NCBI RefSeq assembly: GCF_947498015.1
Contig: NZ_CANMIR010000011.1
Span: 1 to 64,000 of the forward strand
Reading direction: 5' to 3'
DNA length: 64,000 nucleotides
Source: an uncultured Neptuniibacter sp.
Lineage (GTDB): Bacteria; Pseudomonadota; Gammaproteobacteria; Pseudomonadales; Balneatricaceae
Below, one piece after another: positions 31,608 through 42,551 of this stretch. The number at the start of each line of letters is the position of its first letter. The stretch's first letter is position 1. Position numbers and translations under genes: made by a program. The notes under the pieces are model-generated. The model was not told the origin of the DNA, did not search any database, and was given only the letters and a program-made list of their open reading frames with translations.

Positions 31608-32636
31608 ATGGCGAAACGTAAACTTACCCGCCGTCAAAACTGGCGCATTCAGAAAATTCAGGAAGAACGCGCTGCACGTGCTTCAAAAAAAGATGCCGCT
31701 ATTGATGAGCAGTTAGAAAACAGTGATCTTGGCCCAGAGCAACACGGACTTATCATCTCTCACTTTGGCCGCACTGTAGATGTCGAAGCCAATGAAGGTG
31801 AGCGCCAGGGGGAGATCATCCGCTGCCATATGCGCACCAACCTTGGTCAATTAGTCACCGGTGACCAGGTCATCTGGCGCGAAGGCAAAGATAGCGGCGT
31901 GGTTGTTGCTAAACTCGAGCGTAAGAGTGAACTACTCCGCCCGAACCCCTACGGAGATATGAAACCGGTCGCTGCCAATATCGACTTCATTGTTATCACA
32001 GTTGCTGTCGAACCGACTCCACACGCCAACCTGATAGACCGATACCTCGTAGCCGCTGAACTAAGCGGTATTGAACCGGTTATCCTGCTAAACAAAACCG
32101 ATCTACTTAACCAAGAGAACCGCGAAAAGATCGAAGCTATGCTGCAACGCTATCGCGACATCGGTTATGAAGTACTGCTTGCGTCAAGCTCCTCAGATGA
32201 GGGTCTGTCCGATCTCAAAACAAAGCTTGATCAGCGGATAAGTGTGTTTGTGGGGCAATCTGGTGTCGGCAAATCCTCTCTGATCAACGCGCTGCTTCCT
32301 GGTATTGAACTTAAGGTCGGCGCACTTTCAAGCCAGACAAGAAAAGGGCGTCATACCACCACAACCGCGAGACTCTTCCATTTCCCTGAGGGGGGAGACC
32401 TGATAGATTCACCGGGTATCAGGGAGTTTGGTCTGTGGCATATCGAGCCAAATGACGTCATAGACGGGTTCAGAGAGCTTCAGCCGCTTTCCGGGCTCTG
32501 TCGTTTTCGTGACTGTAACCATGAAAAAGAACCGGGTTGTGCACTGAAAAGTGCCGTAGAAGATGGCACAATCAGCGAGCAACGGTGGAACAGTTACAAA
32601 CATATCCTCTGTTCCATAGAAGAACAGAATAGCTAA
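31608..32636 (+). CDS. rsgA: Small ribosomal subunit biogenesis GTPase RsgA
   Basis: RsgA checks 30S subunits late in maturation. The 342-residue protein is a circularly permuted GTPase: an OB domain, then NKTD (162-165), the P-loop GQSGVGKS (216-223) and DSPG (267-270), followed by a zinc-binding motif (C298, C303, H305, C311). The basic N-terminus (AKRKLTRRQNWRIQK) is typical of gammaproteobacterial forms. It is divergent from orn, as in E. coli and Pseudomonas. Confidence 0.97.
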   Translation: MAKRKLTRRQNWRIQKIQEERAARASKKDAAIDEQLENSDLGPEQHGLIISHFGRTVDVEANEGERQGEIIRCHMRTNLGQLVTGDQVIWREGKDSGVVVAKLERKSELLRPNPYGDMKPVAANIDFIVITVAVEPTPHANLIDRYLVAAELSGIEPVILLNKTDLLNQENREKIEAMLQRYRDIGYEVLLASSSSDEGLSDLKTKLDQRISVFVGQSGVGKSSLINALLPGIELKVGALSSQTRKGRHTTTTARLFHFPEGGDLIDSPGIREFGLWHIEPNDVIDGFRELQPLSGLCRFRDCNHEKEPGCALKSAVEDGTISEQRWNSYKHILCSIEEQNS

Positions 32637-32677
32637 CACGTACGAGAGTTAAGCAGTAGGCATCAGGCGGAGAGACA

Positions 32678-34306
32678 ATGTCAGAAGATCTATATGGAGT
32701 TAAATCCTGGGTTGAATACCTCAAAGACAAAGACCTGCCTGTCCGCAACAGTGTTCTCCGTCGACTACAAAAACAGCTAAAGAAGCCTGATATCACGCTC
32801 AGCAACCTGAACCATACGATTAAATCAGATCCAGTTATCTGTCTGCACATGGTCAGAAAAGCCTCTGAACTGCACAATCAGGTTGATTCCAAAGTTTCCA
32901 GTATTGATCATGCAATCAACTCTCTCGGCCTTGATAACATTAAGGCCGTGGTCAACGAAACTACGGCGCTGAAACTAAATCCAGCCAGCGTCTCACAGAA
33001 GATGTATTTCCGCTATATTGCAGTCAGCCATCACGCAGCCACCCAATCATCATCCTGGCTCAAACAGCGCAAAGCACCCTTTATTGAGGAGACCTATCTG
33101 GCGACCCTTTTTTACGGTGTGGGGCACTGGATGCTATGGCAGCACGCCTCACTGCATATGAGTGAAATTCAGATCAAGCTGAGAGAACAGAAAGCGGATG
33201 TCGTGCTTGCAGAGACGGATATTCTGGGCTGCACTATCCAGGAGATCTCACACGGGCTCATTGAGCACTGGGGCGTTTCTGATCTGGCACTGGTGAGTCT
33301 GGAACATGAAACTTCACCAGATAAAAAGACACTGGCCCAACTTCATCAACGTGCACTGGGCGACCCGCGTTTAACCGACAAAGATCTGCGCGAAATTAAC
33401 CACCTGGTCCAGGAGAAATTTTTCCCGGTCAAACTTGCTAACTGGATCGCGCTGACTGCAAATCTGGGCTGGACGTTGACAAAATCGATGAAGATCATCG
33501 ACATCATCAATGACTACCTAAAGGGCGAAATCGCAGAAACCATCAGCATGCTCCACCAGAACTGCGCACGTGCATCTCAGCAGTACCACGTTGCTGGCAC
33601 AATGGCCCCAGCCGCAGAGATGTTACTCCTGCCCTCAGAGCAGATGATTAACTACAGGCTATCCCCTAAGGAGAAAGCCCTTCTTGAAGATAAGTTGCCT
33701 GCGATCAAACGACCTGAACCAGTCAAACCACCGGCTTCCGTCAAGTCAGAAGCTGAGCTGCAAACCCCAGCTACCGCGCCAGCAAAACCGGACTTTCTGG
33801 ATCAGACAATCTATGATCAGATCCTCGAACGCTTCCTGAAAGGTTATAGTTTATACACCCAGCCTAAACATATTCTTCAGGGGCTGATTCAGGGGCTCAA
33901 CCGTGGTTTGGGGTTTGACCGGGTATGCATGCACCTGATCAACAACAAAACCAACAGTATGAAAACCGCCTTCTCTGTTGGATTTGATGACAATCACCCC
34001 ATCGCCCAGTTTTCCTATGATCTGAAGATTCCCAGCCTGTTTAAGCGATTACGGGATAAACCGGGCTGTATCTGGGTGAAGCCTGATAATTCAGAACAGA
34101 TGCAACAGATGCTCCCGGATATCTATCGTGGTTGGTGTAACCCTAACAGCTTCCTGCTGATGTCCATTTTTTATGGAAATAAGCCGATTGCAATTATCCA
34201 CGTGGATTACGGTCAACAAGGCAGTGAAGTCAGCCAGCTTCACCATGAGAAGTTCCGCTACCTCTGCTCTGCAGCAACTCTGAGCCTTAAAAAATTAGCC
34301 TCATGA
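32678..34306 (+). CDS. HDOD domain protein with C-terminal GAF-like domain
   Basis: This 542-residue protein has an N-terminal HDOD domain (about 10-270, an HD-related output domain usually without a catalytic HD pair), a Pro/Ala-rich linker (about 345-370) and a C-terminal GAF-like region (about 380-540, containing ILQGLIQGLNRGLGFDRVC and IAIIHVDYG). HDOD-GAF proteins are thought to act in bacterial signalling, but no ligand or partner can be named from the sequence. In Pseudomonas aeruginosa motAB lie in this interval between rsgA and the rhodanese gene; they are absent here. It has no close neighbours on the same transcript that explain its role. Confidence 0.8.
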   Translation: MSEDLYGVKSWVEYLKDKDLPVRNSVLRRLQKQLKKPDITLSNLNHTIKSDPVICLHMVRKASELHNQVDSKVSSIDHAINSLGLDNIKAVVNETTALKLNPASVSQKMYFRYIAVSHHAATQSSSWLKQRKAPFIEETYLATLFYGVGHWMLWQHASLHMSEIQIKLREQKADVVLAETDILGCTIQEISHGLIEHWGVSDLALVSLEHETSPDKKTLAQLHQRALGDPRLTDKDLREINHLVQEKFFPVKLANWIALTANLGWTLTKSMKIIDIINDYLKGEIAETISMLHQNCARASQQYHVAGTMAPAAEMLLLPSEQMINYRLSPKEKALLEDKLPAIKRPEPVKPPASVKSEAELQTPATAPAKPDFLDQTIYDQILERFLKGYSLYTQPKHILQGLIQGLNRGLGFDRVCMHLINNKTNSMKTAFSVGFDDNHPIAQFSYDLKIPSLFKRLRDKPGCIWVKPDNSEQMQQMLPDIYRGWCNPNSFLLMSIFYGNKPIAIIHVDYGQQGSEVSQLHHEKFRYLCSAATLSLKKLAS

Positions 34307-34399
34307 ACTGATGATCAGCTAGGTTTACCTCTTCGGCTTTTACAGGCCCAGACTAACCCAGTATTATCTCCCCTCCAATATTATCACTGGAGCTAAACC

Positions 34400-35212
34400 A
34401 TGAATGTATCTCCTCTTATTGAGGCAGCGGATCTGAAGTCGCATCTGACAGATCCTGAGATTCTCATTATCGATCTATCCAGTGAAGAAAATTACCTTAA
34501 AGGCCATATTCCAGGTGCGGTACACCTGCCATCATCAAGATTGATGTCTGGGTTAGCACCCATCCCAAATCGATGCCCTACAGATGAACAGTTACAGAAT
34601 CTCTGTGATGAGATAGGCCTCACCCCTGAAACCTGGGTCATCGCGTACGATGACCAGAAGGGCCCTTGGGCCGGTAGGTTAATGTGGACACTCAATATTG
34701 CAGGCCACCACCGCTGCTCTGTACTTAACGGCCAACTCTCTGCCTGGACCTCTACGGGTTTAACAACAGAGACACGCAGTAACGCATTTACTGCCGGCAG
34801 CTACCCCTGCACGATTGATCGTGATCTTATTGCAGATGTCGATTACATCACATCACATCTGAACTGTGACGGCCATCTGATCTGGGATGCCCGCAGCCTT
34901 GCTGAGTACTCAGGCGAGAAAATCATCAACGCCAAAAAGGGTGGCCATATCCCTGGGGCTAAACATTTCGAATGGACAGACTGTCTTATCAGCGATGAGG
35001 ATTTGCGGATAAAACCTGCTGAGAAGCTGAGAGAAGAGCTGGAACACGCTGGCATTACAGCTGATAAGACAGTGATCACTCACTGTCAGACACATCGCCG
35101 CTCTGGGCTTACCTACCTGATCGCCCGTCATTTAGGTTTCAACGATATACGCTGCTACGATGGTTCGTGGTTTGAATGGGGCAACCTAGAAAACACCCCG
35201 GTGGAGAAATAA
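34400..35212 (+). CDS. Thiosulfate sulfurtransferase (tandem rhodanese, RhdA-like)
   Basis: The 270-residue protein has two rhodanese domains. The second holds the persulfide cysteine C229 in HCQTHRRSG, similar to the CQTHHRS loop of Azotobacter RhdA rather than the CGSG loop of mercaptopyruvate sulfurtransferases. Predicted role: transfer of sulfane sulfur from thiosulfate. A ribosome-binding site GGAG precedes the start. It overlaps psd by one base (TAATG); rhdA-psd adjacency is also found in Pseudomonas. Confidence 0.9.
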   Translation: MNVSPLIEAADLKSHLTDPEILIIDLSSEENYLKGHIPGAVHLPSSRLMSGLAPIPNRCPTDEQLQNLCDEIGLTPETWVIAYDDQKGPWAGRLMWTLNIAGHHRCSVLNGQLSAWTSTGLTTETRSNAFTAGSYPCTIDRDLIADVDYITSHLNCDGHLIWDARSLAEYSGEKIINAKKGGHIPGAKHFEWTDCLISDEDLRIKPAEKLREELEHAGITADKTVITHCQTHRRSGLTYLIARHLGFNDIRCYDGSWFEWGNLENTPVEK

Positions 35213-36078
35213 TGAAACGCGTCAAAGACACCCTGTTTATCCTGTTCCAGCATATTGTCCCTCAGCATCTTCTCTCCAGATTGGTAGGTAAGATCGCTGA
35301 TTGTCAGACCCCTTGGGTGAAAAATACCTTCATCAAATGGTTTGCAAATAAATATCGCATCAATATGACCGAAGCACGGGATGAGATCCCCACTAACTAC
35401 CCGAGCTTCAACGCTTTTTTCACCCGCGAGCTGAAAGAGGATGCACGCCCAATCGATCATAGCAGTAACAGCATTGTTAGCCCCGCAGATGGCGCTATCA
35501 GCCAGCTTGGCAAGATCGAACATGGAAGAATATTTCAGGCCAAAGGCCGTGGCTACGGACTAGCAACGCTTTTGGGAGGTGATACTAAACGTGCTGAGCA
35601 GTTTATTGATGGAGAGTTTGCCACAATCTATCTCTCCCCTCGTGATTACCACCGGGTCCACATGCCTGTTAGTGGCACACTGCTGCACACTACCTATGTT
35701 CCGGGCGATCTGTTTTCAGTGAATCAGACAACGGCAGAAGGTGTGGATCAGCTGTTCGCACGTAACGAGCGCCTTGTTGCCTACTTTGAGACTGAACATG
35801 GTCCAATGGCCATGATTCTTGTGGGCGCAATGATTGTTGCGGGTATTGAGACAGTCTGGGGCGGACAGGAAGCGCCACGCTTGAAAAAACCAATTCATAC
35901 CCCATTTAATAATCAGACGCCGGAGCCGATTCAACTGGAAAAAGGTGCCGAAATGGGGCGTTTCAAACTGGGTTCCACCGTTATACTGCTGTTTGGAAAA
36001 GATGCGCTCACCTGGTCAGATTCTCTTACAGCAGCCAGCCCAGTCAAATTGGGTGAGATGATCGCGCAAGCAGACTAA
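35212..36078 (+). CDS. psd: Phosphatidylserine decarboxylase proenzyme
   Basis: Psd converts phosphatidylserine to phosphatidylethanolamine in the inner membrane. The start at 35212 (MKRVKDTLFILFQH) is chosen over an upstream in-frame ATG because GGAG lies seven bases before it; it gives 288 residues. The LGST motif near the C-terminus (FKLGSTVIL) is the self-cleavage site that yields the pyruvoyl cofactor. Translation is coupled to the rhodanese gene. Confidence 0.96.
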   Translation: MKRVKDTLFILFQHIVPQHLLSRLVGKIADCQTPWVKNTFIKWFANKYRINMTEARDEIPTNYPSFNAFFTRELKEDARPIDHSSNSIVSPADGAISQLGKIEHGRIFQAKGRGYGLATLLGGDTKRAEQFIDGEFATIYLSPRDYHRVHMPVSGTLLHTTYVPGDLFSVNQTTAEGVDQLFARNERLVAYFETEHGPMAMILVGAMIVAGIETVWGGQEAPRLKKPIHTPFNNQTPEPIQLEKGAEMGRFKLGSTVILLFGKDALTWSDSLTAASPVKLGEMIAQAD

Positions 36079-36164
36079 TCAAGCGATCCATCGCCTATGA
36101 ATACCTGTGCGCCGAAAAGCGACTTACCGCTACTGGCGCTTTACTATTTAGGTAAAAAGATACG

Positions 36165-37181
36165 ATGTCTAATCTGATCAACCTGTTAGAAGAAAAGAAT
36201 ATTCAATTAAACACTGAACAGAATCTCGTATTAAGCCAAAGTCAGAAAAAGACTCAGGTCATTCCCCTGATTCATCAGCGCGTGCTCTCAATAGTGGGGC
36301 CTGATACCGAAAAATTCCTACAGGGACAACTCACCTGCGACGTCAGCGAACTCTTTTCCAGAGGGAGCGTATTAGGTGCACACTGTAATATCAAAGGTCA
36401 CATGCTCAGCCTATTCCGGTTACTAAAGACGGGAGAGGAGCAGGTATGGATCCGCATGAACGCCGATATTTTTGAGAGCGCTCTGTCCAATCTGCAAAAA
36501 TATATGATTTTTTCCAAAGCTGAAGCCTCCGAGGTCAGCAGTACGGTTGCAGGCATCGGTGTTACTGGCCCGGGTGCAGAAGCTTTAGTTGAGAGTCTAT
36601 TTGATCGCTGCCCCAGTGAAGATGACGGTACGATTATGCTGACCAATGGTATCGTTGTGAGAGTACCTGGCAACCGTTTCGAAATATGGATGGGGGTCGA
36701 TGAACTAACCACACTGATCAATAAGCTTCCGGATGAGGTCGGCCTGGGTTCAACGGACAGGTGGACCCTCAGTGAGATCGATGCAGGCATCCCCAATCTG
36801 CACACAGAGACTCAGGAAGCCTTTATCCCTCAGATGGCCAACCTACAAGCAGTGGGTGGCATCAGCTTTACTAAGGGTTGCTACACTGGCCAGGAGATTG
36901 TGACACGACTGCAGCACCGCGGGCAGTTAAAGAAACCTATGTATCTAGCAGAGATTAGTTCCGAACAACGTCCGGCACCAGGGGAACCTATTGATAGCCC
37001 GAGCAAAGCCAATGCTGGCCAGGTAGTCATTGCAGCCCCCTGCTCTGAAGGGCGATATCGCCTATTGGCCGTTATAAACAAAACAGCAGCTGAAGCCGGT
37101 GAGCTCCAACTGAATGGCACCACGCTCGAACTTCAGGAACTTCCTTATCAGTTAGATCCCAAGCTGTTTGAACCCAAATAA
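36165..37181 (+). CDS. ygfZ: Folate-binding Fe-S repair protein YgfZ
   Basis: YgfZ is a tetrahydrofolate-binding protein related to the glycine-cleavage T-protein and needed to maintain some Fe-S enzymes, such as MiaB. The 338-residue protein has the family signature KGCYTGQEIVTRLQHRG, including its conserved cysteine. It fits functionally with the isc genes elsewhere in the window. Confidence 0.93.
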   Translation: MSNLINLLEEKNIQLNTEQNLVLSQSQKKTQVIPLIHQRVLSIVGPDTEKFLQGQLTCDVSELFSRGSVLGAHCNIKGHMLSLFRLLKTGEEQVWIRMNADIFESALSNLQKYMIFSKAEASEVSSTVAGIGVTGPGAEALVESLFDRCPSEDDGTIMLTNGIVVRVPGNRFEIWMGVDELTTLINKLPDEVGLGSTDRWTLSEIDAGIPNLHTETQEAFIPQMANLQAVGGISFTKGCYTGQEIVTRLQHRGQLKKPMYLAEISSEQRPAPGEPIDSPSKANAGQVVIAAPCSEGRYRLLAVINKTAAEAGELQLNGTTLELQELPYQLDPKLFEPK

Positions 37182-37270
37182 TTGTATACACAGACAACAA
37201 CTGTTGACCTGAAAACAGATTAGCGCGACACTGCTCTGCATCCTCCAAAAACGACTGGAGCGGTGCAGGG

Positions 37271-38530
37271 ATGATCGCATCTAAACAGGAAAGCTCAAAA
37301 ACAATCTTTTTCCTCACAGCAACGGCTACCATCCTAAGCCTCCTGCTACTGCTTTATATTCACCTCAGCAACCAAAATACAGTTAAAAAATATATTCCCT
37401 GGATTGATGCATCCATGGAGATCAGGCTTGAAGTGGCGTTGGCACACCTCTGGTTCGAAGAGGTTATTTCAGGTGACAGCGGAGAATCGATAAAGAGCGT
37501 ACATGAACATATCGATCAGGCAAAATGGTACGCCATTGCGATCTTAGATGGCGGAGAAAACAGGCAAGGTATAATACTTGCCATAAAGGACCCCAAACTG
37601 AGAAAGCAGGTCAATACGCTCTTCTATCAGATACAGCTATTCGAGGAAACCATCAACTCCCGTTACAAGCTGGGTGCTAAAGCACTAGCAGGCAGTGATA
37701 CCGATAAACAGCTTGATGCACAGTTCTCACAACTGATGGATGACACGCACAAACTGGAACTCTCATTAAAACAGCACATCAACAAAGAGAGCGAATCTCA
37801 GAACTCTCTACTAATTCTCCTCTTACTGACTATATCAGCCCTGACAACACTCTCTGCACTCACCCTATGGCGCTTCACCAAAAACCGCAGTGTATATATG
37901 CAGCAGTTGTCCTTAGCTAACGAGCAGATCTCTGAGCAGAATCATCAGTTGAAAGAACTGGCGCACACCGATCAGCTTACCGGGCTACCTAATCGAAAAA
38001 TGCTGGAAACCTACACCCAACAGGCTCTTAGCCGTTCCCGACGGAAACACTCATTTCTCAGTCTGACCTTTATCGATTTAGATTTCTTCAAACCCATTAA
38101 TGATCAGTACGGTCATAACATCGGAGACAAAGTACTGCTGAATTTCACAAAAGCGATTAAATCTGAGCTGAGAGAGGATGATCTGCTAGGTCGCCTTGCA
38201 GGTGACGAGTTTATTCTGATCCTGCAGTCCGATTCAGATAAAGAGATTCAGGAATCCCTCGACAAAATAATGATACGTGTTAACAAACGGCTGGAACACC
38301 CGATCATCAGTTCGCCAACGGAGATTCACATCCGCTTCAGTTCGGGAACAGCTCTTGCGCCGCTGGACGGTGCCAGCTTCAACTCCCTTTTACATCTGGC
38401 TGATCTGGCCATGTACGAAAGTAAGCGTCAAGGTCGCGGACAACACAGCTACTTTTCACACTCCAGCACCTTTCCGGCCGATAGCATTGATAATATAACC
38501 CAGCTTAATCCGGAAGCTGCCATTGAATAG
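37271..38530 (+). CDS. Membrane-anchored diguanylate cyclase (GGDEF)
   Basis: This 419-residue protein has two membrane segments (about 11-33 and 178-196) enclosing a periplasmic helical sensor region, then a GGDEF domain whose catalytic motif is AGDEF (310-314), a variant found in active cyclases. An RxxD inhibitory site (REDD) lies five residues before it, so product inhibition is likely. Predicted to make c-di-GMP in response to an unknown periplasmic signal. Its last 26 bases overlap the 3' end of ung on the other strand. Confidence 0.9.
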   Translation: MIASKQESSKTIFFLTATATILSLLLLLYIHLSNQNTVKKYIPWIDASMEIRLEVALAHLWFEEVISGDSGESIKSVHEHIDQAKWYAIAILDGGENRQGIILAIKDPKLRKQVNTLFYQIQLFEETINSRYKLGAKALAGSDTDKQLDAQFSQLMDDTHKLELSLKQHINKESESQNSLLILLLLTISALTTLSALTLWRFTKNRSVYMQQLSLANEQISEQNHQLKELAHTDQLTGLPNRKMLETYTQQALSRSRRKHSFLSLTFIDLDFFKPINDQYGHNIGDKVLLNFTKAIKSELREDDLLGRLAGDEFILILQSDSDKEIQESLDKIMIRVNKRLEHPIISSPTEIHIRFSSGTALAPLDGASFNSLLHLADLAMYESKRQGRGQHSYFSHSSTFPADSIDNITQLNPEAAIE

Positions 38531-39188
38531 CCCCTTTCCCCATCTGCTCCAGATACTGATTAGCCTGGCTAAAATGGCGACAGCCCAGGAAACCCCGATG
38601 AGCGGATAATGGTGAGGGGTGAGGCGCTTTAAGAACAAGATGTTTCTGCGGATCAATACGCGCACCTTTTTTCTGGGCATAACTTCCCCATAATAAAAAT
38701 ACTACGTGATCGCAATGCTCATTGATCACTCTGATAACCTCATCAGTAAACACCTCCCAGCCTTTCCCCTGATGCGAACCCGCCTGGCTCTGCTCAACAG
38801 TCAACACACTATTGAGCAATAACACACCCTGTTTAGCCCAGCTTTCCAGGTAACCATGGGAAGCACGAGGTATACCCAGATCAGTTTCTAACTCTTTGTA
38901 GATATTAACCAGTGACGGTGGTGTTTTAATGCCAGGGAGCACAGAGAAACAGAGCCCGTGAGCCTGCTGCGGTTGATGGTAGGGGTCCTGCCCCAGAATG
39001 ACTACTTTAACCTGCTCCAGCGGAGTGGCTTCTAAGGCGTGAAACCAGTGATCAGAATGAGGAAAGATAACCTTACGCTTGGACTTTTCCTCACGTAAAA
39101 ACTCTTTAAGCTTCAGCATATAAGGCTGCTGAAACTGATCACTCAGTACCGCCTGCCAGGTTGGAGCATTTTCTAGTGCCATTTCCAT
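38505..39188 (-). CDS. ung: Uracil-DNA glycosylase
   Basis: Ung removes uracil from DNA to start base excision repair. The 227-residue family 1 enzyme has the water-activating motif [15 protein letters not shown], and the DNA-intercalation loop [11 protein letters not shown] with the catalytic histidine. Its start abuts the stop of the membrane protein gene upstream, and its 3' end overlaps the convergent diguanylate cyclase gene by 26 bases. Confidence 0.97.
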   Translation of the reverse strand: MEMALENAPTWQAVLSDQFQQPYMLKLKEFLREEKSKRKVIFPHSDHWFHALEATPLEQVKVVILGQDPYHQPQQAHGLCFSVLPGIKTPPSLVNIYKELETDLGIPRASHGYLESWAKQGVLLLNSVLTVEQSQAGSHQGKGWEVFTDEVIRVINEHCDHVVFLLWGSYAQKKGARIDPQKHLVLKAPHPSPLSAHRGFLGCRHFSQANQYLEQMGKGAIQWQLPD

Positions 39189-39629
39189 CTATCCACCGCA
39201 GTTCTTAATTTCACCTGGCTCCAGCTTTAGCGGCTCTGTGATTACACGCCGATGCCATACAGAGTAATAGCGCACCTTTCCCGGCGCATGCGAGACAATG
39301 CCAGAAATAATAATCACGATAAAGTAGATAATGGCATTCGGTTCATGAAACCACCACAGAATGGTTGATAACAGAAGAAGCTTAACGCCGATTGCTGTTC
39401 CACGTAGCTGTACCAGCCAGATACCATCGGTGTAGATCTCAATTAATGCCATCAGGCAGCCACTTATGACGGTCAGCCACAAAAAAGGGAGCCATGCAGA
39501 TTCAGGCTGCTCATATAGATAGGCACCTGCCAGTCCGGTAATACCCACGAGGTGAAGTGTGCGAAGCAGAATACTGATCCAGCGCTTTGCAGGAAGGACT
39601 CTTTTTTCTAAAGGAAATAGCCATCTCAT
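39189..39629 (-). CDS. Uncharacterised membrane protein, about four TM segments
   Basis: I do not recognise a named family. The protein of about 146 residues has four hydrophobic segments (near GITGLAGAYLY, FLWLTVISGCLMALIE, VKLLLLSTILWW and IIYFIVIIISGIVSHAPG) and basic residues at both ends. The ATG at 39629 (MRWLFPLEKR) is preferred over an upstream TTG at 39659. The gene ends directly at the ung start, so the two are probably cotranscribed. Function unknown. Confidence 0.7.
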   Translation of the reverse strand: MRWLFPLEKRVLPAKRWISILLRTLHLVGITGLAGAYLYEQPESAWLPFLWLTVISGCLMALIEIYTDGIWLVQLRGTAIGVKLLLLSTILWWFHEPNAIIYFIVIIISGIVSHAPGKVRYYSVWHRRVITEPLKLEPGEIKNCGG

Positions 39630-39680
39630 CACCTGATTATATCGCCAACAGCTAATCAATAGATATATGCAGTGATCAGA

Positions 39681-39708
39681 TAAAAAAAAGGCCCTCAGAT
39701 GAGGGCCT
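39681..39708 (-). terminator. Intrinsic terminator of lysS
   Basis: On the minus strand AGGCCCTC (39701-39708) pairs with GAGGGCCT (39689-39696) around a four-base loop, followed by a run of Ts. It begins 18 bases past the lysS stop codon. Confidence 0.92.
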
Positions 39709-39726
39709 CTTAATCAATCACAGCCG

Positions 39727-41229
39727 TTAGCCGCGTGGACGCATCGCCGGGAACAGGATGACATCACGGATCGATGGTGAATCAGTAAACAGCATAACCA
39801 AACGGTCGATTCCGATACCTTCACCGGCTGTTGGCGGCAGACCGTATTCAAGCGCGTTGATGTAATCTGCATCATAGTGCATCGCTTCATCATCGCCGGC
39901 ATCTTTTTCAGCAACCTGAGCCTGGAAACGTTCAGCCTGATCTTCAGAATCATTCAACTCCGAGAAACCGTTAGCCAGTTCACGTCCACCCACAAAGAAC
40001 TCAAAGCGGTCGGTGATAAATGGATTATCATCATTGCGACGCGCCAGCGGTGAAACCTCTGCCGGATACTCAGTAATAAAGGTAGGTTGATCCAAACGGT
40101 GCTCTACCGTTTTTTCAAAGATCTCAATCTGGACCTTACCTAAGCCCCAGCTATCTTTAACATCAATATCCATACGCTCAGCGATCTGGCGTGCCGCATG
40201 TTCATCGGCCAGTGCCTCTGCTGTAATATCGTCGTTATAGTGCAGGATCGAATCAAAAACACTGATACGGCGGAACGGTTTCGCCATATCGTATTCGAAG
40301 GTTTCCAACACCTCACCCTCTTCGTTACGTACCGTATTCACAATCGTGGTCGTTCCCAGAACATCCTGAGCGACCGTACGCAACATATCTTCAGTCAGAT
40401 CCATCAGGTCCCGGTAGTCCGCATATGCCTGATAGAACTCAATCATTGTGAATTCTGGATTGTGGCGTGTTGAAAGGCCTTCATTACGGAAGTTACGGTT
40501 AATTTCGAAGACTCGTTCGAAACCGCCTACAACTAAACGTTTCAGGTACAGCTCAGGCGCAATACGCAGATACATATCACGATCCAGCGCATTATGATGC
40601 GTCACAAACGGGCGCGCTGTAGCACCGCCAGGAATCACCTGTAACATTGGTGTCTCCGCTTCGATAAAGCGACGTTCCGTCAGGTAGCTACGGATCCCGG
40701 AAACAATTTTGGAGCGCATTTCAAAGACGTTACGTGAATCTTCATTGGTGATCAGATCAACATAACGCTGACGATAGCGGATCTCAGTATCCTGCAACCC
40801 TTTATGCTTATCCGGCAACGGACGCAGATTCTTCGTCAGAAGCTGATACTCACCCATGTCTACATATAGGTCACCTTTGCCCGATTTATGCAGCACACCG
40901 GTAACACCGATGATATCACCCAGATCCAGACTTTTAGCGAACTTACGTGCTTCCTTGTTCACGTAAAACTGGATACGACCTGTCATATCCTGGATCACGC
41001 CGAAAGCACCGCGGTTCAGCATCACACGACCGGCAATACTAACCTTGATACCCGCTGCTTCCAGCTCTTCCTTACTCTTTTCGCCATATTCAGCCTGCAG
41101 ATCCTGTGCATAGCTGTCGCGTCGAAAGGAATTTGGGAACGCATTCCCCTCTTCACGCAGCGCATTAAGTTTTTCACGGCGCTCCGCAATCAGGCGGTTA
41201 TCGTCTTGTTTCTGAGTATTATCAGACAT
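39727..41229 (-). CDS. lysS: Lysine--tRNA ligase (class II)
   Basis: This class II synthetase charges tRNA-Lys. The 500-residue protein has an N-terminal OB-fold anticodon-binding domain ([18 protein letters not shown]), class II motif 2 ([20 protein letters not shown]) and motif 3 ([12 protein letters not shown]). It lies 31 bases after prfB; prfB-lysS is the standard order. A strong terminator follows. Confidence 0.98.
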   Translation of the reverse strand: MSDNTQKQDDNRLIAERREKLNALREEGNAFPNSFRRDSYAQDLQAEYGEKSKEELEAAGIKVSIAGRVMLNRGAFGVIQDMTGRIQFYVNKEARKFAKSLDLGDIIGVTGVLHKSGKGDLYVDMGEYQLLTKNLRPLPDKHKGLQDTEIRYRQRYVDLITNEDSRNVFEMRSKIVSGIRSYLTERRFIEAETPMLQVIPGGATARPFVTHHNALDRDMYLRIAPELYLKRLVVGGFERVFEINRNFRNEGLSTRHNPEFTMIEFYQAYADYRDLMDLTEDMLRTVAQDVLGTTTIVNTVRNEEGEVLETFEYDMAKPFRRISVFDSILHYNDDITAEALADEHAARQIAERMDIDVKDSWGLGKVQIEIFEKTVEHRLDQPTFITEYPAEVSPLARRNDDNPFITDRFEFFVGGRELANGFSELNDSEDQAERFQAQVAEKDAGDDEAMHYDADYINALEYGLPPTAGEGIGIDRLVMLFTDSPSIRDVILFPAMRPRG

Positions 41230-41260
41230 CGGTGTGGTAAACCTTTAAGTTAGTAATTCT

Positions 41261-42355
41261 TTACAGGCCAGCTTTCAGGCTGGCTTCAATAAACAGATCC
41301 AGATCTCCATCCAGCACTTTATCGCAGTTGGAGCTCTGTACATTAGTCCGGAGATCTTTGATCCGCTGATCATCCAGTACATAAGAACGGATCTGGCTTC
41401 CCCAGCCGATATCCGCCTTGGAATCTTCCTGTTCCTGTGCAGCCTCAGTACGCTTGAGCATCTCAACTTCATAGAGCTTAGCTCGAAGCTGTTTCATACA
41501 GGTATCTTTGTTCTGATGCTGAGAACGCTGAGCCTGGCTCTGTACCACGATGCCAGAAGGCTCGTGAGTAATACGTACCGCAGATTCAGTTCGGTTAACG
41601 TGCTGACCACCCGCGCCCGATGCACGATACACATCGACACGCAGATCAGCTGGATTAATGTCGATCTCAATGTTGTCATCAATTTCGGGAGAGACAAACA
41701 CAGATGAGAATGAGGTATGGCGGCGGCCACCTGAGTCAAACGGTGATTTACGCACCAGACGGTGTACACCCGTCTCAGTCCTCAACCAACCAAAGGCATA
41801 CTCACCCTGAAAACTGATTGTTGCCGATTTAATGCCCGCGACATCACCAGCAGAACATTCCAGCAGTTCAGTTTTAAAGCCTTTATCCTCACCCCAACGC
41901 AGGTACATGCGGAGCATCATCTCAGCCCAGTCCTGAGCTTCGGTTCCACCTGAGCCCGCCTGAATATCTAAAAAGGCGTTGTTTGGATCAGCTTCACCGG
42001 AGAACATACGGCGAAACTCCAGTTGCTGCAGCTTCGCCAGCATAGCGCTGACATCATTTTCCACTTCAGCAACCGTATCTTCGTCATCTTCCTCAACAGC
42101 CATCTCAAGAAGATCACGGGTATCATCGACACCGGCAGTCAGTTCATCGATAGTTTCGACTACGCCCTCAAGCGTTGAGCGCTCCTTCCCAAGCTTTTGC
42201 GCATTTTCCGGGTTATCCCAAACAGCGGGATCTTCAAGCTCACGCGTGACCTCTTCCAGGCGCTCTTTCTTACCCTCGTAATCAAGAAAGCCACGAAGCG
42301 CTTCTGTACGCTCAGTAATATCTTTGAGGTTGTTGAGAATCGGGTTAATTTCCAT
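41261..42355 (-). CDS. prfB: Peptide chain release factor 2 (no programmed frameshift)
   Basis: RF2 terminates translation at UGA and UAA. The 364-residue protein has the stop-recognition tripeptide SPF (204-206) and the peptidyl-hydrolysis motif GGQ (249-251). In most bacteria prfB requires a +1 frameshift at CUU-UGA near codon 25; here the site reads CTT-GAT in one continuous frame (codons 24-25, 42281-42286), and the upstream Shine-Dalgarno-like stimulator is absent. Autoregulation by frameshifting is therefore lost. Confidence 0.97.
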   Translation of the reverse strand: MEINPILNNLKDITERTEALRGFLDYEGKKERLEEVTRELEDPAVWDNPENAQKLGKERSTLEGVVETIDELTAGVDDTRDLLEMAVEEDDEDTVAEVENDVSAMLAKLQQLEFRRMFSGEADPNNAFLDIQAGSGGTEAQDWAEMMLRMYLRWGEDKGFKTELLECSAGDVAGIKSATISFQGEYAFGWLRTETGVHRLVRKSPFDSGGRRHTSFSSVFVSPEIDDNIEIDINPADLRVDVYRASGAGGQHVNRTESAVRITHEPSGIVVQSQAQRSQHQNKDTCMKQLRAKLYEVEMLKRTEAAQEQEDSKADIGWGSQIRSYVLDDQRIKDLRTNVQSSNCDKVLDGDLDLFIEASLKAGL

Positions 42356-42551
42356 GGTATAGAATCGTAGCCGGCAGATTAAAAAAGGGCAGTATTTTAC
42401 CGAAAATCGGTCTATAACACTACCAATTTAGGTGGATAAGTTGGGCAGATGATAAACCAGCGATACACATCTCAAAAAGGGGAGACTGAAGTAAACTAAT
42501 AGCTGCTCAGCAGGCTAAAAATCAGGTATTACTCTAAGCTGTCTTACTCAC

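Noticed and set aside
42281..42298. Programmed frameshift site in prfB
   Set aside because: There is no in-frame UGA and no Shine-Dalgarno-like stimulator; the frame is continuous.
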